Below, piece after piece: positions 26,001-36,188 of a DNA stretch of 64,000 nt. A model generated the notes under the pieces. It had not been told where the DNA came from and ran no database searches. It was given only the letters and a program-made list of their open reading frames with translations. The stretch is from Mastacembelus armatus (taxonomy: Eukaryota > Chordata > Actinopteri > Synbranchiformes > Mastacembelidae), in assembly GCF_900324485.2 (NCBI RefSeq), contig NC_046636.1:21163106-21227105 (forward strand). The letters are read 5' to 3'. Within the stretch, counting starts at the first letter, position 1. Each line of letters starts with the position of its first letter. The position numbers were made by a program, and so were the translations under genes.

Positions 26001-27834
26001 TGGACTGTAAACATTCACAAGAGTGTAGTCTCAAAACTACTGTAGGAGGTGTTTCCTAACGTTTTAATATACCAAATGTTATGTATTTGTAGATGTACAG
26101 CTTCACATCCTTTGCGATGCAGCTGAACGAGCTGCATAAAGAGATGGAGGGAGTCCTTCCTCAGACTGACTGCAGGCTGAGACCAGACATACGAGCCATG
26201 GAGAACGGTGACATTGGTAATAACTGTTAGTGAATATACTGGAAATGAAAATTTAAAAAAAAAGAAAATCTTCTTTCTGTAATCAGAAATGCTACAATGT
26301 TGTTACTCTAATAGACCTCGCCAGTGAGGAGAAGAAAAGGCTTGAGGAAAAACAGAGAGCAGCTCGCAAAAACCGCTCCAAATCTGATGAAGAGTGGAAG
26401 ACCAGGTGAGACTGTTGGAGGAAGAAAGTGTTCTCCAGTCACTGTTCATTGCTTCACTCGACAGGATTTTGTGTAATTAACTCATGTTTGCTAGTAGTTA
26501 TAATTTTAACATAGATGAAAGCTCAGTCTATATTAAGACAACCATCCAAATCCACAAAGTATTAAGCCAGCAGACTTTAACATTGTGCATATCATGGATT
26601 GATATGTTATGTTTTTATAACAGATTATATCATACATATAGAAAAGTAATGTTTACTATTGATAGCAATATCAGGAAATGACATTTTAATAATAGCAAAG
26701 TGTGATGATTGATGTCAACTCTAGTATACTAGGTTTAATTTGTTAAGATGAACTGACATTCAAATTATTGCATATGTAGTTTTCATTGTAGCTAAGTTCA
26801 GTTTCTTCAAGTGATAATTAAATATTTTGGTGAATGCAATCACTCAGTTTTTTATTTCAGTGAAAAGATTTTGTTAAGCTAAATGTGAAACTACAACCAG
26901 TAGTCGGTCAGCCTAGAAACAGCCAGCCTACCGTGCTACTTTTACAATTTGTGTTATTTAGAGATTTGAAAATGAGGTTTATGCTTTGTGTTAAGGTAAG
27001 CTAATCAGCTTCTATTGCAGTTACTGTACCACACTGTACTGTGACTTCTTTCATCATGTGTGAACACTTTCAACATTGACTGTTTAGTTTTCTAAATGAA
27101 CATGCATTTATGTAATTTACATTTATTTTGATGTTCAGCTACATTATGGCTGAGTCTAGTTTCTAATTGCAGTTCTTTACTGTTTCATACTTTGGTGCTT
27201 TGAGCTAAATCTCCATTTTCTCTTCTCTTGTGTGTTTCTGTCGCACACTCACTTTGATGTTAAGGAGTCCTTCCCTGGGCCCAAGGTTAGATCCGCTCGC
27301 TGGTTCACTGATGTGCCTGACGTGTGTTGTGTGATCATATGATCCTTGAAGCTTTCTGTTTTAAAATTTATATGTACTTGTGTCTGGCTCTCTGTTAGAT
27401 TAAGACAGAGAACTACTGATGATGAGGAATTACATTTTAGAGACACTATTATTTTACCTGCTATCCCTCCAACCAGCATGGCAGCTCCGCTTACTGGCAC
27501 TAGATGGAATTATGCAAATTCCACAGGAGCCCTATCCCCGGATCATTTCTCTCCTAGTTTAGTTTCACATTAAGTTAATCTCTGTCAACCAATCCAAACC
27601 TGTCACCTGCCCTACAGATCACTCATTACCTTGTGCTGCAGTGTGCCTGACCTTCCTTCCTCACTTTGTTTGAGTTTAGATTTTGTGCCTGGCATCACTG
27701 AATGCTCATGTGCTGTTCTCTCTGTTTTCAGGTGGTTTCAACAAGGACAAAACCCTCACACCAGCTCCCAGGACTGGCTCTTTTCTGGTGGCTACTGGGA
27801 CAGGGAATACAGGCAGCTACCAGACATTTATTAA
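8070..27834 (+). CDS. osbpl1a: Oxysterol-binding protein-related protein 1, long form (ORP1L)
   Basis: A cholesterol and phosphoinositide sensor/transfer protein at late endosome-ER contacts. Coding exons: 8070-8193, 8267-8352, 8449-8523, 8658-8769, 8908-8993, 9417-9561, 10256-10323, 10423-10467, 11625-11698, 11910-11973, 12054-12155, 13157-13285, 13396-13477, 13789-13895, 21521-21683, 22457-22646, 22839-22883 (possible cassette), 23290-23365, 23674-23808, 23924-24021, 24120-24302, 24439-24546, 24752-24841, 25561-25687, 25880-25993, 26093-26216, 26315-26405, 27732-27834. Phases join throughout to give 981 residues; human ORP1L has 950. Ankyrin repeats cover about 43-210 ([25 protein letters not shown]) and a PH domain about 235-345. 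A FFAT-like motif, EFHDAVS, lies at 481-487. The lipid-binding ORD has the family fingerprint EQVSHHPP at 679-686. The C-terminus is [16 protein letters not shown]. The upstream noncoding exon is probably near 6.4-6.54 kb. The exon at 11910 uses an AAG acceptor; a cut four bases later would break frame. Confidence 0.96.
12565..12990. repeat. Second copy of the 'gctaagctaag' MITE-like repeat, diverged
   Basis: This osbpl1a intron holds 'gcttagtataaagactgg', then 'agcttagcttttgcataaag', then 'gtgctaagctaagctgctg', followed by 'caaaccattcctttaaa'. The first two blocks look like two overlapping or tandem left ends before one right end, so it may be two nested or partly duplicated copies. Other blocks of the long copy at 4.3 kb are missing. 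Confidence 0.55.
13896..16689. other. Left part of the large osbpl1a intron, no gene recognised
   Basis: This AT-rich intron sequence has no exon that fits osbpl1a. A 136-codon open stretch at 15685-16095 has no recognisable domain, and neither does its opposite strand. Because it lies downstream of the LINE in the LINE's own orientation, it may be old transposon-derived DNA. No similarity was recognised. Confidence 0.5.
16690..17088 (-). mobile_element. LINE reverse-transcriptase fragment, part nearer the LINE 3' end
   Basis: Read on the minus strand, the translation shows blocks typical of non-LTR reverse transcriptases: [18 protein letters not shown], then [14 protein letters not shown], then a PISVL-LFSKIL block. 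With a frame change it continues to [16 protein letters not shown], which matches the palm 'D-SKAFDTVDH' block including its first catalytic Asp. Several stops and shifts show an old dead copy. It ends abruptly at the Tc1 element at 17089 and resumes at 18724. The exact clade (L2, Rex or similar) was not resolved. Confidence 0.75.
17089..18721 (+). mobile_element. Tc1-type DNA transposon, apparently complete, with TA target duplication
   Basis: The element is 1633 bp and flanked by TA at 17087-17088 and 18722-18723, the Tc1/mariner target duplication. Its terminal inverted repeats are 17089-17300 and 18510-18721, each 212 bp. I counted about three mismatches between them, so the copy is young. 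Each repeat holds the core AGTATTCAGACCC twice, once near the outer end and once at the inner end; this is the IR/DR layout of Sleeping Beauty-like Tc1 elements. It carries one intact transposase frame in the same orientation as osbpl1a. It is inserted into an older LINE within the large intron, so the host coding sequence is unaffected. Confidence 0.96.
17465..18505 (+). CDS. Tc1 family transposase, full length, DD34E
   Basis: The protein has 346 residues, slightly longer than the usual 340 or so, without stops or shifts. Two helix-turn-helix (PAIRED-like) regions span about 10-120, with [19 protein letters not shown] in the first and a GRPAKLS hook (65-71) between them. A basic patch, RRKP, sits near 124-127. 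The DDE catalytic domain has D159 (in [11 protein letters not shown]), D250 (in QQDNDPKHT) and E285 (in [11 protein letters not shown]). D250 and E285 are 34 residues apart, as the family needs. The glycine-rich block [15 protein letters not shown] (194-208) is intact. A TATA-like 'ctatataag' lies about 20-30 bp before the ATG. A start at M5 or M8 is also possible; M8 ([13 protein letters not shown]) matches many relatives best. It cuts and pastes the element at TA sites; activity is inferred, not shown. Confidence 0.95.
   Translation: MSEQMRIMRSKELPKELRDRIVARHRSGQGYKSISAALKVPKSTVASIILKWKKFGTTRTLPRSGRPAKLSDRGRRALVREVKKNPKITVAELQRCSREMGESSTKSTITAALHQSGLYGRVARRKPLFSARHMKARIEFTKKHMKDSQTMRNKILWSDETKIELFGVNCKRYVWRKPGTTHHLPNTIPTVKHGGGSIMLWGCFSAAGTGRLVAIEGKMNAAKYRDILEENLFQSAQDLRLGRRFTFQQDNDPKHTAKITKQWLRNNSVTVLDWPSQSPDLNPIELLWRDLKMAVHQRSPSNLTELERICKEEWQRIPKSRCEKLVVSFPRRLMAVLAQKGASTQY
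18724..18915 (-). mobile_element. LINE reverse-transcriptase fragment, part nearer the LINE 5' end
   Basis: The minus-strand translation includes [20 protein letters not shown] followed by GHYGIRAS, equivalent to the 'K-SAPGHDGI' block just upstream of the reverse-transcriptase fingers. It is broken by stops. This block belongs immediately before the one at 16.69-17.09 kb, so the Tc1 copy split a single LINE. The LINE's further extent to the right is too worn to mark. Confidence 0.7.
18916..21520. other. Right part of the large osbpl1a intron, no gene recognised
   Basis: I see no exon-like block with splice sites and conserved sequence here. It probably contains further worn LINE sequence at its left end. 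Poly-T runs and AT-rich stretches dominate. Confidence 0.5.
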
Positions 27835-28388
27835 TGGACATGATCTGCATAGAGAAATTACCAGTGTACAATGTCCTCTCTACAGATTAGCATTAACAGA
27901 TTTTTAAAAAAATAGAATGTCATCAGTAATATATAACAAATATGCAAACTGTGTACTTAAACTGTGTGGCCTTAATCAACTTTATAATGGTAAGACTGTG
28001 CATAATAATGTCAATTATCAATATTTAAATGTATCAATTATTAAATGTAAAGTTGTTTGACCATTCTTTGAAATGTTATATATTACATTGAGAAGTTGTT
28101 TATGGAAGTTAAGCACAGTAGAGGTGCTGATGCACAGGGGTCCATGGTTTTAGTGTCCATCTGTCCTTTTTTAAATGGTTGTCATAGTGTTTGTGATTTC
28201 CTCTAGAGTCGGGTTGTCCACTGGCAGTCGGCGGATGATTTCTCCTGATTTGATCTGTTTGCCTTGTAAAGAAATGAGGCTATATTTTACATTGACGCAG
28301 TATATTTTCTATACTGTATTGATGTTACGTTAGTTAATTTAGAATTAGAAACAAGAATTGACTGGAAAATGTTTTTATAATTTTATCC

Positions 28389-28394
28389 AATAAA
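28389..28394 (+). terminator. osbpl1a: Likely poly(A) signal of osbpl1a
   Basis: AATAAA lies 555 bp after the osbpl1a stop codon in AT-rich 3' UTR sequence. It is the first canonical hexamer downstream with a T-rich stretch following. Confidence 0.6.
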
Positions 28395-28399
28395 ATCTT

Positions 28400-29884
28400 C
28401 TTCTGATGTGCTCCATACAATATAAAGCACACACACACATAAAAATTGAGCTTTGTATTTATAACTTTGCTGAAAATCTAAGTCTCATACAGCCTAGATT
28501 GTCATGATGTATATCGATAATTTAATTTCACAATCCATTCCTGCACATATAAACAATTCAGTGTATTTATATTAATATTTTAAAATGTATATGCAAAATG
28601 TTTGATATGCACATAACAGAAAAAGGATGATCCAGTAAAGAAAGATTCTGTTGCAAGACACTGACTTGTAATATGGAGGCTGTGCTCTCAGATCAGGAGA
28701 CAATGCAAAGAATTGGTGACACTTGGTAAGTTTTCAATTAAAATACCTAGTAAGAAGATGGTTGAAGCAGAGTATATGTGTGAATAGAGGTGTTAAATGT
28801 GCTTTTACCTTTGGTAAATATACAGGAAAAAGACCAGAAGAGGGTTGATTAAAAATAAATGAAATAATAAACAAGCTTTTTTATTATTATTTTTAAGTTC
28901 AGCTAAACTTGATGTTACCTTCTTAATGCATCGACAGAGGAACACTAACCCCATAAGTCATGTAGCTACCAAAGCTGAACATCCTCTAATGTGTTTGTTT
29001 CTGTCTTTTCACTGTCAAATACAATTGAGTACATGTTCCTCCAAAAGAGCATAAGCTTTGCGTTTGTTTTAGATCAATTACAGTAACATGTCAAGAGTCA
29101 AGTAGTATTGTGGGTAAAATAGGTTTTTATAATGAATGTCAGTTTGAGTGTAGCTAATTGGTGTTTTATTCACTCTCCATTTAGGCCTGTTAAGGCTCAC
29201 AGAAGACCGCAGACTATCCAAACAGGAATAAGAAGGGAGACATCCTGGACAGGTCACCAGAAATACTACAAAGTCCACAAAGATGCACTCACACCTGAGG
29301 GTAAGGCTTCAGTATACTGCATTTTCACTCACTGTGCATTGACATAAGTGCATGAGACATAGGGGAACACAGGGCTAGTGGTCAATCAGCTCACAAGCTA
29401 TGAGGAACAACTGCACTGTGAGAAAACACAGCACCCTCATCAAATCCTGTTTCATATTACTGGAAACTGTTGTGGATTACTGTGGTGTCTGGTCAATCTG
29501 AAACTCAAATTAGTTTCATACATTGTGTGTTCAGTATTACACAGAAACAATGTGTTGATGAAATGCTGATATGAATCTTAGAAAGTCATGAGCGGATGAT
29601 TGCAATCTATGCAGAATAATGCCACATATAGCAAGTACTGCAGCCACGGCATAGATAAGAGCTTCCTGCTGCCACATACTGAGAACTGCACTGAGAGTAT
29701 GCAGGGATTTCTTGAACACATTATTTAGGGTTAAGGACTTCATCTTATGGTCAAAAATAGTGAAACCTATTGAATTTAATGCAAAAGAGTTTTGATGAGG
29801 AGCACCTCATGGTCTAATGTTGGTCTAAGGTGAGGTAGGTGTGTGCACCACATAGTTTTGAGCTAGAATTTTTTTTAAGTTTAA
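28400..29884. other. Intergenic, no gene recognised
   Basis: AT-rich sequence. A splice-like block at 29187-29302 (AG before, GGTAAGG after) translates to PVKAHRRPQTIQTGIRRE and more, but no family was recognised. Part of it, 'atcctggacaggtcaccag', resembles the worn interspersed repeat inverted. Confidence 0.5.
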
Positions 29885-30155
29885 ATGTCTGTAATGGGTT
29901 TACTCCGGGTACTCCGGTTTCCTCCCACAGTCCAAAAACATGCATGTTAGGTTGATCGGTGACTCTAAAATTGCCCGTAGGAGTGAGTGTGAGTGTGTGA
30001 GGTTGTCTGTCTTTGTGTGTCTATATGTGAGACTGGTGACCTGTCCAGGGTGTACCCCTGCCTTCCACCCGAGAGAGAGCTGGGATAGGCTCCAGCAGAT
30101 CCCCGTGACCCTGAGCCAGGAAAAGCGGGTATAGAAAATGGATGGATGGATGTCT
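29885..30155 (+). repeat. Teleost interspersed repeat with GGAT tail, best copy
   Basis: The copy starts near 'ggtactccggtttcctccca', runs through 'cagtccaaaaacatgcatgt' and the block 'gtgacctgtccagggtgtac', and ends in 'gggtatagaaaatggatgga' followed by another 'tgga'. The tail and the header are the classic fish LINE/SINE-derived repeat. Three other copies or partial copies in this window lack the tail. Confidence 0.8.
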
Positions 30156-30952
30156 GTAATGGTGTTTAAAATTATTTTTTGCAAGCTTTAAATCCATGTA
30201 TTATATAATTCATCAAACTGAATCTAAGAAAGCTTTAAAAAGTAAAATGATTCAGACCGCAGGATGGATTACAGCTCTCAGTCTTTGACCGCTTTTAACT
30301 CGGTGTGGTGGCACCGTGTGGTGCGGTTACTGCAGCAGTCCCATCTTTCTAAAAGACAACAGCTGCTGTTTGCAGTCGTTTGGTGTGAAAAAAGGTGTTA
30401 GTAAAAAAAACAAAAAAACAAAAAAAAAACAGATTTCTTCATTTTACGCTGTTTGGTGCAGTGACAAGACCAGATATGGATCAAACACAGTAGTATGAGG
30501 AAATGACAGATGATAAGAAGTCGGTCATATCATTTCTGTCTTTCTAACTACTTACATGTTGTTTTCTGCAAATATTCTACAGAGCAAACTATGCAATTTG
30601 AAAAAAAAAATGTAAATATAAAAGTGGATTTGTTTTTGAAAGCTCAATAATGCTGTCAAGTTTCCTTAGTGACAAAGCACTTTGGAGATGTTAGTTACCA
30701 CTTGAACTAAATACTGTACCATACTGTATGTGGTATTATGGATCTGAACCAATTTTATTTTACATACAATGAAAATGTTTCAGCACTCTGAGCCAGAGCC
30801 TTCTTGTTTTCCCTGAACCACAGGACGCCTCTCTCCACACAGACAGAAAAAAAAAGACTCCTGTAACATAAAACATAGTATCAATGAGTTTCTATTTGTA
30901 GAGCACACATTTCTGAACACTGAGTGCATGGCTGGTGGTTCAATGTCTCACT

Positions 30953-33900
30953 TTATTTCCAAAGTGGAATAACAAGTTGTTTGTCTCGCGGCTGTTTGTG
31001 GGAAAATCTTCTCTTTTTCTTGTCTGGTTCCTTGATGAATGCCATGCGATAAAAACATCCATCATAATAAGCAGGCACCTCCTGACAGGAGAATCCTAAA
31101 CAAATTAAGATTTATTTTGATATTATTTCTAGGCTTAATACCAAAAAACCTCTATAACCACCGTAATCTTTTTTAATCCTTATTTAATGTAAGACTGCTT
31201 TGCATCCATATTGACTGCATGTTCGCAGTTTAACAGGGTTGTCGTTGATGTAGGAGAATGCCATAAATGAATGAGATCAGTGAGAGTATTTTAAAACTGG
31301 AATTCTGGACATTTGACAAGATTTTAACTTAGCAAGTTAAATATATGAGATAGTCTGTCAAAAATTGAGATACTGATCTTTGTGTTAAGTCAAAAGTAAA
31401 AAAAATATATATATATAAATGGAATACTAAATTGAAACTTTATGTTTTTTAAGTTCATATTTCATATTTTAAACCTACCGCATTAAGTCAAAATTGGGTT
31501 TTGGATGTTGTGTTGTATCTGCAGCTTTTTAATTCTGAGTAATTGTCAGATCATCCTTATTTTGTTTCTTCCTATGTGAAAAATACATACATGCATATAT
31601 CAACATGTTGATATACATGTGTCTATCAACAGATTCCTTCACTCACATCCTTGTTGGAAGACAAAGAGGTCGGCATCTTTTTGTGTGTCCTGGCATCGTT
31701 TTCACCTGTGGTTAGACTTGGATGGATGGTTTTCATGGCGGTTGAGAAGAATATCAACAGATGTACACGCTTTAATGTCTTACAGGTTTTCTTTGGAGGA
31801 TGAAGCTCAATGTGGACTTTTCCATTGAAAGCAGTGGTAAAACACAGCTGTCAGTCAAGAAAAAATGTGAAAATATGAGTTTATTTTGTTTGATAAAGCT
31901 GCAGTAGCACTTTTTGACTAGTTGGGGCAGTGTATAAATAAGCTGTGAACATTCATTTGGCACCTGGCTCGTTACTCTCTACACCAAGCCAAAACTAATG
32001 CAGACTAACAGACAATGCTGAAATAAATTCTCTGTTCATGAAGGTGAGAATGTTCAGTTTTGTTGAAACATCTTAGAGAGGTGTTGATTCTATGACTACA
32101 TTGCTAGGTCATAGCTAAGTTTGCCATCTGGTGCCATCTGGTGCTGGGTAGGTAGTGTAAGTGAGTTTATACAGTTTTTTTTTTTTTTAGCTTGAAACAA
32201 CTGTCTGCTGTCACCAAAAATGACACTATGTGACCTGTTCTAGTCTCCTCGGTGACGTCCTCGATATTTCAGATGCTTTTTGTCGTGAGGTGCCTTCCTG
32301 CCCAGAGCCTTAACTTGTATGAGGTTGTTTTTCAACACAGGTAGAGCTGTGTTCAAGTTCTTCACTGAAAGATCATCTATACTCACACCTAAACATCCTG
32401 GCTGATTTTCCTCTGTCATGTTTCTGACTGTGGTGTCAGAGGAAGAGGCGGCTGTTTTCACTGACTTTTAGCTGCTTATCAAGTGTGACCTTACCTTTAA
32501 GGCTTGATCAGCAGCCCCTCTGGACTGATTTGCTGCCATCTCTGACCTTTCATGGCATTTATGAGGCTATTATAGGTTCCTATTGAGTTTGTGGTCTTGG
32601 GTTAATTGGGACTCCTAATTGCCCATAGGTGTGAGTGTTTGTTTGTCTGTCTCTGTGTGTGAGCCCTGTGATTGACTGGTGATCTGTCCAGGGTCTACCC
32701 CAACTCTCACCCACTGTCAGCTTGGATTGGGTGAGAACAAGCATATTTCCCAAAATGTAAAATTAGATTCTAGAGCTGGGAGTACTAAATCAATACACAT
32801 TTTTATAACATATAAAATATATTGTAGAAATGATTACCATAGTGTTGTTCGTCTTAATCTGTTGCTGCTGCTCACTTTGACGTAACTATTCTGTTTTATT
32901 ACCAAGTATCAAATATTATTGGAATTATCTGATGTTTTGGTGTTAAGCTGACGTTACTAAAGTTTGCCTACAATATAGGCACAAATATTCATATTCAAAC
33001 AATGTACCTTGTATTGTTGTGAGGAAAACTTGACCTTCAGAGAAAAGATCATCTGCCTTCATTTTTGGTTCCATTCACATTCTCTGAGACTTTCTCCAGA
33101 TCTGATACAGTGAGAAGTGTCTGGAAATTTAAAAATTTGGGTTAAGGCTTATCAAGTGTTTCCATTCTTTACACTGAAAAGTTATGCATACATCTCAGCA
33201 AGGTTAAGGTGACATTATCAGCTGTGAGTTTTATAGTTTGTCACTTTCCGATGTATTTCGCTGAGTTTATGAAAATACCTCCTGCAGTATTCAAACAATA
33301 ATTCACATTCACAAAACTATTTATCAAAAAATGCAATTATCCTCCCAAATTCCTGATTGAGTTTCAGTTTGATTAACTGAGCAAAAGTCACTCCAGGTAC
33401 CTCATCAGACAGTTGACTCACGTAGTCCCTGGCAACATGCACATCTGCCTCCAGCTGTTTAACATTTGTATCCAGGTGTTTCACAGTAGTGCGAATACCT
33501 CCCAACCAGAATCTGCAAAACAGGGACGATGAAAAGTATTCTGAACATGGAGAAACACTGTTGTGTGATACAAGTAAAACATGAGTTTATTAAGAAAAAG
33601 AAGATTTGTCTTCTTTGTAAACTCTTTGGGAAACACTTTGTAGAAACTGACAGGTTATAGTTGCATACAAATATAGTCGGTGATTGCATGGATCTGTTCC
33701 TTGGTTTCAGAGATGGTTATTTAACCCGGAGCAACATGCACATGCTGTGAGAATATATATTTACCTGCAGTCAGAGAATCACAGACATTCAAACTACCAT
33801 CTTTGCAGTTGCAGAGCTTGCAGTTTCCTCCAGGCACCATTGGTTTGCTGTACTAACTGTATATCTTAAACAGAGAAAAAAACAGAAGGAATAACTGATT

Positions 33901-34235
33901 AAGTTTTTTATACTTATAGTAACAGACCTACATATTATGTGTCTTTTTACCTCCCACACTGTAGCTATATATACGCAGGCACTGCACCACTCCTGAGCTG
34001 ATGTCCAGACAGGCCTGTAAAAAACTAGAATAAATAAGATCTTTATACTGATGCAACAGAGCTCATTGGAGCTAGGTAATAAAAATGGACATCTACAGGC
34101 ATTACAGGTCCTGTTGGCTGCGTTTCCATAGTGACCCTCTTTGCAGTTTTCACAGGCGGGCACCGGCAGAGTCGAACTGGCAGCACAACATGACAGCACC
34201 ATTTGTTTGGTTTGGCCATGTGTCTGCAAATTCCC
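30953..34235 (-). pseudogene. lama3: Decayed laminin alpha-3 gene (lama3 relic)
   Basis: Minus-strand exon-like pieces follow the order of the laminin alpha-3 chain, aligned from memory of the human protein. At about 34.23-34.08 kb is an LE (EGF-like) module, CENCKEGHYGNAANRTCNAC, against human CERCQEGYYGNAVHGSCRAC. At 33.86-33.765 kb is a second LE half, PGGNCKLCNCKDGSLNVC, with a donor. At 33.52-33.40 and 33.12-33.01 kb are coiled-coil pieces (IRTTVKHLDTNVKQLEADV; LEKVSENVNGTK then ADDLFSEGQVFLTTIQ after a frame change). At 32.56-32.495 kb is SEMAANQSRGAADQALK and at 32.40-32.25 kb SVKNLNTALPVLKNNLIQVK. At 31.84-31.64 kb is an LG1 start, FNGKVHIELHPP. At 31.095-30.953 kb is an LG2 start, QEVPAYYDGCFYRMAFIKEP, then a stop. 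Most exons are missing and the remaining frames carry stops and shifts. LAMA3 lies between ANKRD29 and OSBPL1A in human, opposite in strand to both, as here. Confidence 0.75.
32570..32740 (+). repeat. Interspersed repeat of the 'gtccagggt' family inside the lama3 relic
   Basis: Contains 'gggttaattgggactcctaattgccc', a TG-rich middle, then 'tgattgactggtgatctgtccagggtctacccc' (all in part) and 'cagcttggattgg'. It lies immediately upstream, in the relic's orientation, of a coiled-coil piece at 32.5 kb. Confidence 0.65.
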
Positions 34236-36188
34236 CCAAACCTTTATGTGTGCTGTAAACCAACAAATGACAATGTGCCATTGTCTGTGTGTGTATCTGT
34301 TTGCTCATCACCCACTGGACAGTCCGTTCCAGCTAGACGGTACACACTGACCCCTGTGTGGTCCAGTCCACTCTCTGAAGATGCCAGAGGCAAACTTCTG
34401 TATGGACACAGAGAGATGAACAGTGAAGACCAACACCACTGGCCTGGTTGGGAAAATCCATTGTCCCCCACAACCAAGTCCCGCTGCAAAGAGATTAATT
34501 ATAAAAACATGCAAATTTGATCCCTTGTGCAGCACATACAGACAAGTTGGTCACAGAAAAAATTAACATCCCTACTGGTCTGAGTTGTACTGTAATTCAG
34601 AGATAGAGAGAAACACAGGCGGTGGTATAGACATCTACAGTAAGTTAGTGTGTATTGGAAATTGACATATACAAAGACATTATGTGCCATTTTGAAGGTT
34701 TAGGTATCAAAGCTAAAGCTCAGGATGCTGTAAATTCTTATTACTTTTTAAAATTTATTCCATTAACATAATTTGTGTCTGGTAGTGATGTCCTATAAAC
34801 AAATAATTGTAATTACTTGTTTAACAACATTGCTGCAAGATAATTTCCTTACTGACTAAAATGGGGAAAAGAAATACAAAAAGTACTATGTGCCACAATA
34901 ACTCCATCTGTCACACCAACACTTTGCATGTTCCTCAACAGAGGGAGAAATTGCAGCAGAGCAGAGCAGAAACAACCACACAACACTGCAAAGCAAAGCT
35001 GTATTCCACTGCATTATTAGCTTTTCAATATGCCATATGTATGTAGTAGTGGAAAAAGCCTCCCTCTCTCTCCCATAGAGCTCCTCCCTCTTTGCAGGTA
35101 AACCCTGGGGAAGGTGAACCTTGGAGCTTAAAATTTGGGACACATGAAGAAAAGCTGGACTGTAAGAAACTGTGAGTGTGATTGAGTGTAGGCTTGTGCA
35201 CATTATTACCACCTGCCAATTTAGTTGATAAGTTTAAAAAAAAAGTCCAATAAAAAAATCCCAAAGGTAAAATGTTTATTGGTATAGACAATACAAATCA
35301 CCATTTGTTGTGTCTTAAACAGATTCATATTGAGTCCTGAAACACTGAGAGCATGAGGCTCGGATTTAAAATTTGAATGTGTCCACCACCCACAGCCTCC
35401 ACTCTCCATTCTACATGTAATCTCATTTAATTTCTACTATGTGAAACAAATGATACTGAAGCAAAAATGGCAGAATTTTTCAGTCTGCTGTTTTAACGTG
35501 GCAGTTTTAAAATTAACATTGCCCAGTATCCAAATTCCCAATCAGGACATCCTGATTTATTTTATTTGATAAAATCTTTGAGTTTATTTTAAGATAAAGA
35601 AAAAATATTACTTATTTGTTTTGCAAGACCGTGCTTGTTGGGAAACAGCAGCTACTGTGGCTATGAAGAATAATTCATGTGTGTTGACACCAGACAGTGG
35701 CAGAAGTAAAATTAGTTCATGTGTCTTTGGGTAGTGCTTTGTTCAGGAAGGTGAACTACGAACAATTCATTTCTAACCAGGACTTTATAAGATACTGCTG
35801 ATGATACTGAACTGTTTAGTATTTACAACAGCCCAAATAGAAAACACTGATTAAGTCAGTGACCTCACTGAGTAATGTACATTATACACTAGTGTTTGTT
35901 TGGTAACATTAGTTGAAATGATCCACTATTTGAATTGAATTAGAAATTTGTAATTACGACGTTACATAGTTTTGCTTTTACTATTTAATTTGTTGTTCTC
36001 CATATGTGGTGAGATACACTAATCATTATGTACAGTGATGGAAAGCTTCATCAGAAGGTTTAGAAATATGGGTAACAGAAATAGTCTCATATGAGTAGCA
36101 GGAGGAGTGGCTGGTGTCATTTTGTGGAGCTCTGCTGGTGAACCACTGGAAAAGTTTAGTGTTAACACTCGCTTCTCAAACTTCAGAA
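34236..36188. other. Intergenic, possibly more lama3 remains at its left end
   Basis: A minus-strand block at about 34.49-34.31 kb is open in two frames and preceded by 'ctctttgcag', but could not be matched to a laminin domain. The remainder, 34.5-36.19 kb, is AT-rich. It probably includes the 3' UTR of the cathepsin-like gene: several TTTATT, read as AATAAA on the minus strand, occur near 35.56 kb. Confidence 0.45.

Noticed and set aside
27273-27573. Extra exon between 26405 and 27732 in osbpl1a
   Set aside because: A short open frame exists, but the flanking exons already join in phase and match the conserved C-terminus without it.
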